Notes: a model not told the origin generated them from the sequence alone. Shown: positions 6,073 to 14,534, numbered from the stretch's first letter. The stretch is 43,270 bases of DNA from Candidatus Kerfeldbacteria bacterium CG08_land_8_20_14_0_20_40_16 (GCA_002774635.1 PEXU01000043.1:1-43270); one strand, 5' to 3'. Numbers and translations: made by a program.

Positions 6073-8319
6073 ATGGATTTTCAAAAGAAAACCCCTGACC
6101 CTAAAAAATTCGAAACTGAAATAGGAGGGCGGAAACTAATCATAGAAATCGGAAAGCTGGCCGGGCAAGCACACGGTAGCTGCACCGTTCAATATGGAGA
6201 CACCGTTGCTTTGGCCACGGCTGTAATAAATCCGGAAATTGACGAGGAATCCGATTTTCTCCCTTTGACCGTTGATTACGAAGAACGGCTTTACGCCGCG
6301 GGAAAAATAAAAGGATCCCGCTTTATTAAACGAGAAGGCCGGCCTTCCGATGAGGCAGTTTTAACTTCACGCATGGTCGATCGATCGATCCGGCCGTTTT
6401 TTGATCAGAAAGTTAGACAGCAGGTGCAGGTGGTATTAATGGTGTTATCTATTGATCAGGAAAACGATCCTGACATGGTGTCTTTAATTGCCGCCTCTTG
6501 CGCTTTAGGCATTTCCCCGATTCCCTGGAAAGGGCCGGTAGCCGGAGTAAGAGTAGGAATGATCGAAGGGAAATGGGTGCTTAACCCCACTTGTCAGGCC
6601 TTGGAAAAGAGCGATTTCGATCTAACCGTCGTAGGAAACCAAGAGCTGGTTTCGATGATTGAATTCGGAGGAAAAGAAATTAAAGAAGAGACCATTGCAG
6701 ACGGTATAGAGTTTGGACACAAACACATTAAGAAAATAATTTCCTTTTTAGAATCAATTCAAAAAGAGGTCGGCGAAGAAAAAATAGAAATAGAGTACGG
6801 AGAGCCAACCGAAGAAGAACAAAAAGAACTGGATCACATTAAAGGAATTGTCACTGATTTTGTGGAAAAGAATCGGGAGAAAATCTTTAGTCAGGCTCCT
6901 AAGGCAGAACAGAATAAAGAGTTGGAACTAATCAAAGAAGAATTGGAAGAAATATTGAAAGCGGATAACAAAGTGACTAAAGAGGGTCGGGCGAAAGGGT
7001 TAAAAATGGTTAGCGGGATTGTTGATGAAGAAGCCTGCCGTCTGATTATGGAAGAAAACAAACGGCCCGACGGCCGGCAGCCGGATGAAATCAGGCCGCT
7101 TTCCTGTGAAGTGGGCTTTTTGCCTCGTACCCATGGTTCCGGTCTGTTTAACCGAGGTGAAACTCAAGTGCTTTCCATTGTTACCTTAGGCGCTCCCGGT
7201 GATGAACAGCTGATTGAAGGTATGGAAGTATCGGGCAAAAAGCGCTATATGCACCATTACAACTTTCCCGGGTTTTCCGTGGGAGAGGTAAGAAGAATCG
7301 GTTCGCCCGGCCGCAGAGAAATCGGGCACGGCGCCTTGGCAGAAAAAGCGGTAATGCCCGTTTTGCCCGACAAAGAATCATTCCCTTATACTATCCGGGT
7401 TGTCTCGGAGGTGCTTTCTTCCAACGGCTCTACCTCGCAGGCATCTGTTTGCGGATCATCCTTGGCTTTAATGGATGCCGGCGTTCCCATTACTAAACCA
7501 GTAGCAGGAATTTCCATCGGCTTAATGGCTAAAGAAGACTTTTCTGATTACAAAATACTTACCGATATTCAGGGAGCGGAAGATCATATTGGAGGAATGG
7601 ATTTTAAAGTAGCCGGCACCAAAGATGGTATTACCGCCATGCAGGTGGATGTGAAAACCCATGGGCTTAACTACGAAATTATTCGGGCCGCCCTACAAAA
7701 GGCCAAAGTGGCCAGGGAAAAAATACTGGATGTGATGACGCAGGTTTTGCCGGCGCCCCGGCCGGAATTATCGCAGTATGCTCCGCGGGTGGTTACTTTA
7801 AGGATCAACCCGGAGAAAATCCGCGACCTAATTGGAACAGGCGGTAAGGTAATCAACAAAATCATTGATGAAACCGGAGTGGCTATTGATATTGAGGATG
7901 ACGGATTAGTAATGGTTACCGCCGAAAACGGCGATAAATTAGATGAAGCTTTGGAATGGATTAAAGGAATTACCCATGAACTCCAGCCCGGAGAGGTGTA
8001 CGAGGGCAAGGTGACCCAGATAATGACTGACCGCAATACCCACCGGGAAATCGGCGCGTTAGTGGAACTATTGCCCGGGCAAGACGGCATGGTTCATATT
8101 TCCCAGATCGCTTATGAGCACGTGGAAAGAGTATCCGACAAGCTGAAGGTGGGCGATAAGGTAAAAGTGAAAGTAATGAATGTTGACAACGAGCGCGGCC
8201 GGGTAGAGCTTTCCATGAAAGCATTACTGACGCCCCCTGCCGGAGCAGATAATTATCATGACGATTTCTCAAGAAGGCCCAGTCGGCAGCCCCGAGGAAA
8301 GTTTTCAAGAGGAAGATAA
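6073..8319 (+). CDS. pnp: Polyribonucleotide nucleotidyltransferase (PNPase)
   Basis: 748 residues from the ATG at 6073, close to the family norm. In order: a first RNase PH domain (from about 15), a linker helical domain, a second RNase PH domain with GLFNRGETQVLSIVTLG, a KH domain with the GTGGKVINKI loop (about residues 583-645), and a C-terminal S1 domain (about 646-715; GQDGMVHISQI, GRVELSMKALL). PNPase degrades RNA 3' to 5' with phosphate, releasing nucleoside diphosphates, and can add tails in reverse. A GTG at 6031 would add 14 residues (MIIRIVRDKERKIQ), but AGGAAA sits six bases before the ATG at 6073, which I therefore prefer. The tail is Arg/Ser-rich (FSRRPSRQPRGKFSRGR). Confidence 0.96.
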   Translation: MDFQKKTPDPKKFETEIGGRKLIIEIGKLAGQAHGSCTVQYGDTVALATAVINPEIDEESDFLPLTVDYEERLYAAGKIKGSRFIKREGRPSDEAVLTSRMVDRSIRPFFDQKVRQQVQVVLMVLSIDQENDPDMVSLIAASCALGISPIPWKGPVAGVRVGMIEGKWVLNPTCQALEKSDFDLTVVGNQELVSMIEFGGKEIKEETIADGIEFGHKHIKKIISFLESIQKEVGEEKIEIEYGEPTEEEQKELDHIKGIVTDFVEKNREKIFSQAPKAEQNKELELIKEELEEILKADNKVTKEGRAKGLKMVSGIVDEEACRLIMEENKRPDGRQPDEIRPLSCEVGFLPRTHGSGLFNRGETQVLSIVTLGAPGDEQLIEGMEVSGKKRYMHHYNFPGFSVGEVRRIGSPGRREIGHGALAEKAVMPVLPDKESFPYTIRVVSEVLSSNGSTSQASVCGSSLALMDAGVPITKPVAGISIGLMAKEDFSDYKILTDIQGAEDHIGGMDFKVAGTKDGITAMQVDVKTHGLNYEIIRAALQKAKVAREKILDVMTQVLPAPRPELSQYAPRVVTLRINPEKIRDLIGTGGKVINKIIDETGVAIDIEDDGLVMVTAENGDKLDEALEWIKGITHELQPGEVYEGKVTQIMTDRNTHREIGALVELLPGQDGMVHISQIAYEHVERVSDKLKVGDKVKVKVMNVDNERGRVELSMKALLTPPAGADNYHDDFSRRPSRQPRGKFSRGR

Positions 8320-8336
8320 TCGAAAAATATGAAGCC

Positions 8337-8364
8337 GTAGGCAAAGATGCACATCTTCGCCTAT
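8337..8364 (+). terminator. Strong hairpin between pnp and the guanylate kinase
   Basis: GTAGGCAAAGATG (8337-8349) pairs with CATCTTCGCCTAT (8352-8364) with two mismatches. There is no T run, so it may act in 3'-end protection or as a processing site instead of a true terminator. Confidence 0.5.
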
Positions 8365-8389
8365 GTTATAAACCAATAATTTTAAAATT

Positions 8390-9787
8390 GTGCCAAAAGA
8401 GAAGGGAAAACTTTTTATTATCTCCGGTCCCTCCGGAGTGGGCAAGGATTCGGTAATTGAAAAAGCCGAAGAGCTTGGCTTAGAATTTGGCCGAGTAATA
8501 ACCACCACTACCCGCAAACCCCGGATTGGTGAAAAGGAAGGAAAGCCCTATTATTTTATCAGTAAGCCCCAGTTCTTAAAACTGATTAAAGAGGGGCAGT
8601 TTTTGGAGTGGGCGGAAGTTTACGGCCATTACTACGGCAGCACTAAAAAGGAAGTAGAAAAAGCATTGGCTGACCACAAAGTGATGGTTATGAAAGTTGA
8701 TCCGCAGGGCGCCCGGGCCATTAAAAAAATGATGCCTGATGCTCAAACAATTTTCGTGGTACCGCCTTCCCCCCAATCTCTAGCTCAAAGATTAAAGTTA
8801 AGAAAAACAGATTCAGCGGAGGTAATAAAAAAGCGTTTGGCTGTAGCTAAAAAGGAAATGAAAAACTTAGCGGAATGGAACTTTGTGGTTATTAACAAAG
8901 AAGATAAATTGAAAGAGGCCGCCCTGAAGGTAAAAAAAATAGTGGAGGGTTCCGCTAATAGAATGTTGGGAAGAAAGATTCTATTTGTTTTTTTGGGGAG
9001 TTTAATCATCTTCGGTTATCTTTTTCTGCTAGGCAGTACTCATCCTGATACCAAACAAACAGTTCGAAACCTAATTCAAAAAATTACCATCCCCTTAGAG
9101 ATTAATAATCGCATCCGGCAATCGCAAGCAATGCTGAATTTGCTTCCCAACTCAGCTTATTCGGCATTCTTAGTAGATTTTAATGCTCTGGGAGATATTA
9201 CTGATTTGATTCCGGCCATAATGACCGCCCCTAATTTTGACCAGCCCTCTATTTCGAAAGCTTTAATTGTTTTTCAGAAAAACGGTAGAATTTCAGGAAC
9301 AGTTTTTAAACTCGAAAATCCGGTTGAACTAAACTGGGAAAGATTTCAGAAAGCTGTCAAGTATTTCTGGGCCAGTAAATACCCTTCCCAAGAGACCAAA
9401 ACCTTAAGTGATAATAGCGAATTTGTTGAATTAGTGCCTGATCCAGAAAAAATACCGGTTGAGTCCAGTAGTTACGAAGGGCAAGAAATAATAGTTGTGA
9501 TCGGAGAAGAAATCTCACTGGTCTATGCCCGAGTAGGAAATTACGCAGTTTTAACCGCTAATTCTTCTCTTGATCGCTCAAAACAGGATATTTACCAAAT
9601 CATTGATGCTAACGGAAAAACAGAAAAAAGAGCAAATCTTAAATCCTTGCGGAGATGTTTAGAAGAAAATTCTTATCAGCTAACTCTTTCTAGATCTGGC
9701 ATTAGCCTAAGTGAAGTTTTGGACGGAAATCCGATCCTCTCTCTTCTTTTTGGCCAAAATAAGCCAAAAAGCGAAAAATGCATCTAA
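8390..9787 (+). CDS. gmk: Guanylate kinase fused in frame to a membrane-anchored domain
   Basis: Residues 1 to about 187 are guanylate kinase, which phosphorylates GMP to GDP: GPSGVGKD P-loop at 13-20, TTTRKPRIGEKEGKPYYF, EFLEWAEVYGHYYGS (written here with Q for the first E), DPQGARAIKK and the lid region around QRLKLRKT. Position 20 of the P-loop is Asp where Ser/Thr is usual. The frame then runs on without a stop into GSANRMLGRKILFVFLGSL: a transmembrane segment (about 196-213) and some 250 residues of an exported domain that I do not recognise. The start is GTG at 8390. An ATG at 8962 has GGAGGG 13 bases upstream, so the second part could also be made alone. The kinase part is of normal full length. 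Confidence 0.85.
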   Translation: MPKEKGKLFIISGPSGVGKDSVIEKAEELGLEFGRVITTTTRKPRIGEKEGKPYYFISKPQFLKLIKEGQFLEWAEVYGHYYGSTKKEVEKALADHKVMVMKVDPQGARAIKKMMPDAQTIFVVPPSPQSLAQRLKLRKTDSAEVIKKRLAVAKKEMKNLAEWNFVVINKEDKLKEAALKVKKIVEGSANRMLGRKILFVFLGSLIIFGYLFLLGSTHPDTKQTVRNLIQKITIPLEINNRIRQSQAMLNLLPNSAYSAFLVDFNALGDITDLIPAIMTAPNFDQPSISKALIVFQKNGRISGTVFKLENPVELNWERFQKAVKYFWASKYPSQETKTLSDNSEFVELVPDPEKIPVESSSYEGQEIIVVIGEEISLVYARVGNYAVLTANSSLDRSKQDIYQIIDANGKTEKRANLKSLRRCLEENSYQLTLSRSGISLSEVLDGNPILSLLFGQNKPKSEKCI

Positions 9788-9798
9788 TTAAAACGTGC

Positions 9799-9807
9799 TG
9801 TGGATAA
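9799..9807 (-). other. Single DnaA-box-like 9-mer
   Basis: TGTGGATAA is the exact complement of the consensus box TTATCCACA. Only one copy was noticed, so it does not define an origin. Confidence 0.2.
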
Positions 9808-9809
9808 CC

Positions 9810-9850
9810 CCTGTCCCGAGACCCGCGTCTGCGGGACGAGGGATCCCCTT
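9810..9850. repeat. GC-rich hairpin repeat after gmk
   Basis: GTCCCG-aga-CCCGC with GCGGG-acgaGGGAT forms a GC-rich hairpin like those at 24618-24685. It may mark the end of the gmk transcript. There is no T run. Confidence 0.4.
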
Positions 9851-9917
9851 GGTTTGCAACAAAATACTCAATAATTTCGGCTAATATCAGCTAAATATCT
9901 GAAAAACGTGGTTTGTA

Positions 9918-9946
9918 TTGACAGGGTTGTATTAATATGATATATT
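9918..9946 (+). promoter_or_regulatory. Consensus promoter of the candidate non-coding RNA
   Basis: TTGACA at 9918-9923, exactly 17 bases, TATATT at 9941-9946. The predicted start is near 9953. No coding start of a long frame follows. Confidence 0.85.
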
Positions 9947-9952
9947 TAAGAT

Positions 9953-10322
9953 AGTCAAAGACGATTTTTTTCGGAATTTGTAAGCTATTTGCAAATCCTA
10001 TCCTTTTTGATAGTAAAGAGATTTTCCCTATAATTAGCCAAATTTTGGCCGATTATTGTAGGGAAGCGGTTCTTTACTATTTTGAAGAGAGCAAAAAACA
10101 AAAATAAAAGGGTTCTTCGTAATAAAAATATGAATGAACCACAAAAATGGTAAAGAAATCATTTTTTATCTAAAGCTCTCAAAGGATAGAAAATGCGTTT
10201 AGGGTCTTTATAAACACAATCTTCCAATTATCTTCTGATGAAAGGAAGTTGAGTAAAGGCCTTGGGCGCAACAGCGTCTATTAATAACATTGTTAAATTG
10301 GGCGCTAGTTGCGCCCTTTTTC
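9953..10322 (+). ncRNA. Candidate structured non-coding RNA, about 370 nt, unassigned
   Basis: The 605 bases between gmk and 10394 hold no plausible protein gene, but do hold a consensus promoter, several mutually compatible helices and a strong terminator. CTATCCTTT (9998-10006) pairs with AAAGGATAG (10181-10189) and closes a junction. Inside it, a tall hairpin spans 10010-10080 (10-bp ATAGTAAAGA/TCTTTACTAT, then TTCCCTA/TAGGGAA, capped by GCCAA/TTGGC). A second branch is closed by GAGAGC (10087-10092) and GCTCTC (10175-10180), with GGTTC/GAACC inside. Downstream are GTTTA/TAAAC, CTTCC/GGAAG and the terminator. I looked for landmarks of RNase P RNA, tmRNA, 6S and SRP RNA and recognised none. 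It reads toward the DksA-like gene but ends before that gene's own promoter. Confidence 0.65.
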
Positions 10323-10324
10323 TT
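10264..10324 (+). terminator. Rho-independent terminator of the candidate RNA
   Basis: GGGCGCAACAGCG (10264-10276) pairs with CGCTAGTTGCGCCC (10303-10316) with a single bulge, then a T run. The loop of 26 bases can form a small inner hairpin. Confidence 0.85.
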
Positions 10325-10351
10325 TCCAAAATTAACTTCTTACCCTATAAT
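10323..10351 (+). promoter_or_regulatory. Promoter of the DksA-like gene
   Basis: TTTCCA (10323-10328), a 17-base spacer and TATAAT (10346-10351). A second TATAAT is at 10360-10365 and a TATTTT at 10385-10390, right before the start codon. Confidence 0.55.
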
Positions 10352-10393
10352 TAGAACGATATAATAAGATGTAATTAACTAAACTATTTTAAA

Positions 10394-10753
10394 ATGGATA
10401 AAAATTTCATAAAGGAAATGGAAGCAAAGCTAAAAGAACAGCAGAAGAACTTGCGAAAGGATTTGGCTAGTTTTGCTGAGAAGAACGTCCACAAAAAGGA
10501 CGATTACAATACAAGATTTCCCAATTATGGGAACAAGGACGAAGAAAACGCCGTAGAGGTTGCGGACTTTCAAGATAACTTATCACTAGAAAACGACTTA
10601 GAAAAAAATCTAGCCGAAGTAGGCAAAGCTTTAGAAAGAATTAAAATAGGAACTTACGGCAAGTGTGAAAAGTGCGGAAAGAAAATGGGCCGGGAACGTT
10701 TAGAGGCCTTTCCTGCGGCAATTACTTGTGTCGATTGTAAAAATCTATCTTAA
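10394..10753 (+). CDS. DksA/TraR-family zinc-finger protein
   Basis: 119 residues. A helical hairpin region (about residues 5-85, rich in Lys and Glu) is followed by a C4 zinc finger, CEKCGKKMG...CVDCKN (C-x2-C-x17-C-x2-C, about residues 95-117). This is the layout of DksA/TraR and of the shorter YteA-type proteins. DksA enters the secondary channel of RNA polymerase and modulates promoters with ppGpp. Whether this short member does so is not known. It is followed 22 bases later by lspA. The start ATG is supported by nearby promoter elements rather than a Shine-Dalgarno sequence. Confidence 0.88.
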   Translation: MDKNFIKEMEAKLKEQQKNLRKDLASFAEKNVHKKDDYNTRFPNYGNKDEENAVEVADFQDNLSLENDLEKNLAEVGKALERIKIGTYGKCEKCGKKMGRERLEAFPAAITCVDCKNLS

Positions 10754-10775
10754 TTCTCTATAAAAATTTAAGAGA

Positions 10776-11246
10776 GTGAAAAAAACAACCAAGAATTTTA
10801 TTCTTATTAATCTTGGAATATTTTTTTTATTTTTAGTAGATCGATTTTCAAAATGGTATGCCGTTTCTTTTTTAGGAGAAGAGCAACACTATGTTTTTCT
10901 GAAATTCTTTAGGATTAAACTTTATTTAAATGAAGGGATTGCCTTTAGCGTTTCTTTTTACCAGCCGCTGATTTATTTAATCAATATTTCTATTCTGTTG
11001 ATATTATTTGCTTTCTTAAGAAAGGAATATCTAAATAAAAACAAAACGGCAATTGTTGGCTTAACTTTAATAATAGTAGGAGCAATCAGCAATCTTTTAG
11101 ACCGATTAGTGCAGGGAGCGGTAATTGATTTTATTAATTTACGGGTTTTGCCGATATTTAATTTTGCTGACCTGATGATTGTATCGGGGGTGTTCGTCTT
11201 GGTTTTTAAACTATTCCCTATTAAGCAGCATGAGAAAATTCATTAG
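10776..11246 (+). CDS. lspA: Lipoprotein signal peptidase (signal peptidase II)
   Basis: 156 residues with a four-segment membrane pattern. The two catalytic Asp motifs are present: ISNLLDRLVQGAVIDFI (about residues 108-124) and FNFADLMI (about 130-137). VDRFSKW near the first segment and LYLNEGIAFS are also family signatures. The enzyme cuts the signal peptide of prolipoproteins at the lipobox cysteine in the cytoplasmic membrane. A likely substrate is encoded in this window at 41333. The start is GTG at 10776, preceded by AGAG. The end overlaps the RNHCP gene by 17 bases. Confidence 0.94.
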   Translation: MKKTTKNFILINLGIFFLFLVDRFSKWYAVSFLGEEQHYVFLKFFRIKLYLNEGIAFSVSFYQPLIYLINISILLILFAFLRKEYLNKNKTAIVGLTLIIVGAISNLLDRLVQGAVIDFINLRVLPIFNFADLMIVSGVFVLVFKLFPIKQHEKIH

Positions 11247-11517
11247 AAAAAAAGAAAACTTTGAGTGCGCCAATTGCCACAGCATAGTAAAAGGCGATGG
11301 CTATACCAATCATTGTCCTAATTGTTTATTTTCCAGGCATGTTGACGAGTACCCTGGTGATCGAAAATCAAATTGTGGGGGTTTAATGAAGCCGATTGGC
11401 ATTCTCCAAAAGAACGGAGAAACGAAAATCATCCACCGCTGCGAAAAATGCAAGCAGGAGAAAATAAACCGTTTAAGCCCCGACGATAATCAAAAAGCTT
11501 TATTAAAAATCGGTTAG
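11230..11517 (+). CDS. RNHCP-domain protein
   Basis: 95 residues from the ATG at 11230; a longer frame from 11179 would only add text overlapping lspA. Recognised as the small RNHCP family: MRKFIRKKENFECANC, then TNHCPNCLFSRHVDEYPGDR and HRCEKCKQEKINR. Three CxxC pairs suggest that it binds zinc. Its function is unknown; the family is often seen in bacteria with reduced genomes. The motif NHCP, which gives the family its name, is intact. The overlap with lspA suggests translational coupling. Confidence 0.88.
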   Translation: MRKFIRKKENFECANCHSIVKGDGYTNHCPNCLFSRHVDEYPGDRKSNCGGLMKPIGILQKNGETKIIHRCEKCKQEKINRLSPDDNQKALLKIG

Positions 11518-11591
11518 TGTATTATAATAAGATTAGACTATGGAATAGGTAATCAATAGTAAAAAAGCTTTTAATAAGTGATACTTTTTCT

Positions 11592-12890
11592 ATGGTATCG
11601 TTGAATAAACAAGCTGAATTACTAAATAAAGATATCAGAGGTGCGAACAGCGCCGTTTTTGATTTGTTCACCGAAAAGGGAAAAGCCATTTTTTTCCCGC
11701 ATCAGGGCGTTCTTGGTCAAACGGCCGAGGCCAAAGGCAAAAAATTAAATGCCACTATCGGTATGGCCTATGAAGATGATGGGTCCATAATGGCGCTGGA
11801 TACCTTAATTAATAAAATAAAACTGGACAAAAATTCAGTTTTTCCCTACGCTTCCAGTTTTGGCAAGCAGGAGTTGAGAAAAGAATGGCAGAGCCAAATA
11901 TTAAAGAAGAATCCTTCCCTGGAAGAAAAAAATTTTAGTCTGCCGGTGGTAACCAATGCAGTAACTCACGGTTTAAGTATTGTTGGTTATCTTTTTGCTG
12001 ATCCGGAGACGGAAATAATAATTCCCGAACCAGCTTGGGATAACTATGAGCTGGTCTTTACTATTACTTATGGGGCAAAAATTTCTCACTTTCCTTTGTT
12101 TAGAAATAACGGTTTCAATCTGAAGGGACTAAAAGAACAACTTAATCGAAGGTCTTTTAAGAAAATTTTACTGCTGAATTTTCCCAATAACCCTACCGGT
12201 TATACTCCTAATCAGGAAGAAGTAAATCAGATTGGGGAAATAATTAATGATTTTAGCAAAAAAAATAGACTGATTGTAATTTGTGACGACGCCTATTTTG
12301 GCCTAGTTTATGAAAAGGGAATTTTCCGTGAATCAATTTTTTCCAAACTATGCTGTCTTAGCCCTAATGTTTTAGCAATGAAGGTGGATGGAGTTACTAA
12401 AGAAGATTACGCTTGGGGTTTAAGAATCGGTTTCGTCACTTTTGGAGTAAAAAATGGAAAAGAAAAATTATACTCGGCCTTAGAAGATAAAGCGGCAGGA
12501 GCGGTACGGGCTACTATCTCTAACGCTTCAAACCTTTCTCAATCGTTAATCCTTCAGGCATTATTAGCCAAGGAGTATGAAGCCGAGAAAGAGAAAAAGC
12601 GAACGACTTTACAAAAGCGGTACGAAACAGTAAAAGATATCCTTAGTAAGAATCAACAATACAAAAAATATTTCCAAGCTCTGCCGTACAACTCGGGCTA
12701 TTTTCTGTGTTTAAAATTAAGTGGTTCTCTTAAAGCAGAACAAATCAGACAGCATCTTCTTGAAAAATATGACACTGGTTTAATTGTTGTTGATAATCTT
12801 CTTAGAGTGGCTTATTCGTCTTTGACTAAAGAAAAGCTAGAAGAATTATTTAATAATATCTACTTAGCTTGCGGAGACATTAAAAGTTAA
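11592..12890 (+). CDS. Class I/II PLP-dependent aminotransferase
   Basis: 432 residues of fold-type I aminotransferase. Recognisable sites: NFPNNPTGYTP (about residues 198-208), the pyridoxal-phosphate Asp in VICDDAYFGLVYE, the Schiff-base Lys near residue 270 in VDGVTKEDYAWG, and the Arg region LRIGFVTFG just after. A C-terminal small domain includes SGYFLCLKL. Substrate cannot be read from sequence. Being three bases upstream of pckA, an aspartate-type activity that supplies oxaloacetate to PEP carboxykinase would make sense, but this is inference. The start is ATG at 11592 without a clear Shine-Dalgarno sequence. Confidence 0.88.
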   Translation: MVSLNKQAELLNKDIRGANSAVFDLFTEKGKAIFFPHQGVLGQTAEAKGKKLNATIGMAYEDDGSIMALDTLINKIKLDKNSVFPYASSFGKQELRKEWQSQILKKNPSLEEKNFSLPVVTNAVTHGLSIVGYLFADPETEIIIPEPAWDNYELVFTITYGAKISHFPLFRNNGFNLKGLKEQLNRRSFKKILLLNFPNNPTGYTPNQEEVNQIGEIINDFSKKNRLIVICDDAYFGLVYEKGIFRESIFSKLCCLSPNVLAMKVDGVTKEDYAWGLRIGFVTFGVKNGKEKLYSALEDKAAGAVRATISNASNLSQSLILQALLAKEYEAEKEKKRTTLQKRYETVKDILSKNQQYKKYFQALPYNSGYFLCLKLSGSLKAEQIRQHLLEKYDTGLIVVDNLLRVAYSSLTKEKLEELFNNIYLACGDIKS

Positions 12891-12893
12891 ATT

Positions 12894-14471
12894 ATGCCAG
12901 AAAATCACAATCTTAAAACAACAAACATTAATAGCAAGAGCAAAGTTTATTGGAATCTGGGCGTAACTGAATTAACCAATAAGGCGGTGGAGCGTGGCGA
13001 GGGAGAAATTAGCAAAGTCGGCGCTTTGACGGTGACAACCGGCAAATATACCGGCCGCTCGCCCCAGGACCGCTTCATTGTGGACGAGCTATCGGTTCAC
13101 AACCAGATTAATTGGGGAAAAATAAATATTCCGCTGGCCATTAAAGATTTTGATAAATTGTACCGGAAGATTACCAAACATCTTTCCTCCGCCGAAGAAC
13201 TCTTTGTTTTTAATGGTCTGGTCGGAGCGGATCCCAAACACTCTTTGAAAGTAACGATAGTCAATGAATTTGCTTCCCAGAATCTGGCAATCCGTCAGCT
13301 CCTGAGAAAACCTAAAGCGGATCAATTAAAAAATCACAATCCGGACTTTACCATTTTAGTCGCTCCAAACTGCCATGCCGATCCGAAAATTCATCACGTA
13401 AATTCCGAAGTCTTTGTGGTAATTAGTTTTGAAAAAAAAGTAGTACTGATCGGGGCGACAAAGTACATCGGGGAAATAAAAAAATCCATTTTCAGCATCA
13501 TGAATTACCTGTTGCCCGGACAAGGAGTTTTTCCCATGCATTGCTCGGCTAATATGGGGAAAAAGGGGGATACCGCCTTATTTTTTGGGCTTTCCGGTAC
13601 CGGTAAAACTTCTCTTTCCGCCGATCCAGAAAGAAAATTGATTGGCGATGATGAACACGGCTGGTCGCCGGATGGCGTTTTTAATTTTGAAGGAGGTTGT
13701 TATGCCAAATGCATTAATTTAAGCAAAGAACATGAGCCGCAAATCTATAATGCCATTAAATACGGTGCGGTAGCAGAAAATATAATCCTTAATCCCAAAA
13801 CTAAAGAGTATGATTTTAACAATTCTTCCCTCACGGAAAATACTAGAGCGACTTTCCCTATTGAATTTATCCCTGATGCCGAACTGACAGGGGTTGGTAG
13901 TCATCCTAAAACCATTATTTTCTTAACCGCCGATGCTTTTGGAGTCATCCCTCCGATTGCCAAACTGACTTACGAGCAAGCCATGTATCATTTTATGTCT
14001 GGTTATACCAGTAAATTAGCCGGAACCGAGCGGGGCATTATTGAACCAAAAGCCACTTTTTCTTCTTTTTTTGGCGAACCCTTTATGCCGAGGAAGCCAA
14101 TGGTTTATTCCAACCTTTTAAAAAACTACATAAAGAAATACGGCGCGGATGTTTTTCTGATTAATACCGGCTGGTCCGGAGGGCCTTACGTTATCGGTCA
14201 AAGAATTCCGATCAAACTGACCAGAATCATGGTCAAGAATGCGCTTAACCGGAATCTTGATCAAGTGGAGTATAAAAGACATCCAATATTTAATTTAATG
14301 ATGCCGGTATCTTGTCCTGATATTCCATCTGAAATACTGGATCCGATAAATACTTGGGATGATAAAAAGAAATATCTTAAACAGGCAAAAATGTTAAGTG
14401 GATTATTTAAGAAAAATTTTGAGAAATTTAAAGAAGTTCCAGACGCAGTTAGGTCAGCCGGTCCTCAATAG
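12894..14471 (+). CDS. pckA: Phosphoenolpyruvate carboxykinase (ATP)
   Basis: 525 residues, normal for the ATP-dependent type. It converts oxaloacetate and ATP to phosphoenolpyruvate, CO2 and ADP. Motifs: TGRSPQDRFIVDE near the N-terminus (about 53-65), the kinase-1 loop GLSGTGKTSLSADP (about 232-245), kinase-2 LIGDDEHGW (about 251-259) and FNFEGGCYAKC. It follows the aminotransferase by three bases and ends before a terminator at 14535, so the two form a two-gene unit. In an organism with little central metabolism this pair could route aspartate carbon into the lower glycolytic intermediates; that is inference. Confidence 0.96.
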   Translation: MPENHNLKTTNINSKSKVYWNLGVTELTNKAVERGEGEISKVGALTVTTGKYTGRSPQDRFIVDELSVHNQINWGKINIPLAIKDFDKLYRKITKHLSSAEELFVFNGLVGADPKHSLKVTIVNEFASQNLAIRQLLRKPKADQLKNHNPDFTILVAPNCHADPKIHHVNSEVFVVISFEKKVVLIGATKYIGEIKKSIFSIMNYLLPGQGVFPMHCSANMGKKGDTALFFGLSGTGKTSLSADPERKLIGDDEHGWSPDGVFNFEGGCYAKCINLSKEHEPQIYNAIKYGAVAENIILNPKTKEYDFNNSSLTENTRATFPIEFIPDAELTGVGSHPKTIIFLTADAFGVIPPIAKLTYEQAMYHFMSGYTSKLAGTERGIIEPKATFSSFFGEPFMPRKPMVYSNLLKNYIKKYGADVFLINTGWSGGPYVIGQRIPIKLTRIMVKNALNRNLDQVEYKRHPIFNLMMPVSCPDIPSEILDPINTWDDKKKYLKQAKMLSGLFKKNFEKFKEVPDAVRSAGPQ

Positions 14472-14534
14472 TCAGCCATTATTGACGGATTAAGATTGCG
14501 GTGGTAATCTAAGGTTAATTGAATAATTAAGAAT

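Noticed and set aside
7671-8344. Two minus-strand frames within pnp
   Set aside because: Shadows of the pnp KH/S1 region; composition reflects the opposite strand.
9799-9807. Replication origin from a perfect DnaA box
   Set aside because: Only one box was noticed, with no dnaA or dnaN gene nearby.
9953-10322. RNase P RNA, tmRNA, 6S or SRP RNA
   Set aside because: I looked for GAGGAAAGTC, a tRNA-like CCA end with a tag frame, and the other usual landmarks and saw none. A divergent member cannot be excluded by eye.
11179-11229. Longer N-terminus of the RNHCP protein
   Set aside because: It lies wholly within lspA in another frame; family members start near MRKF.
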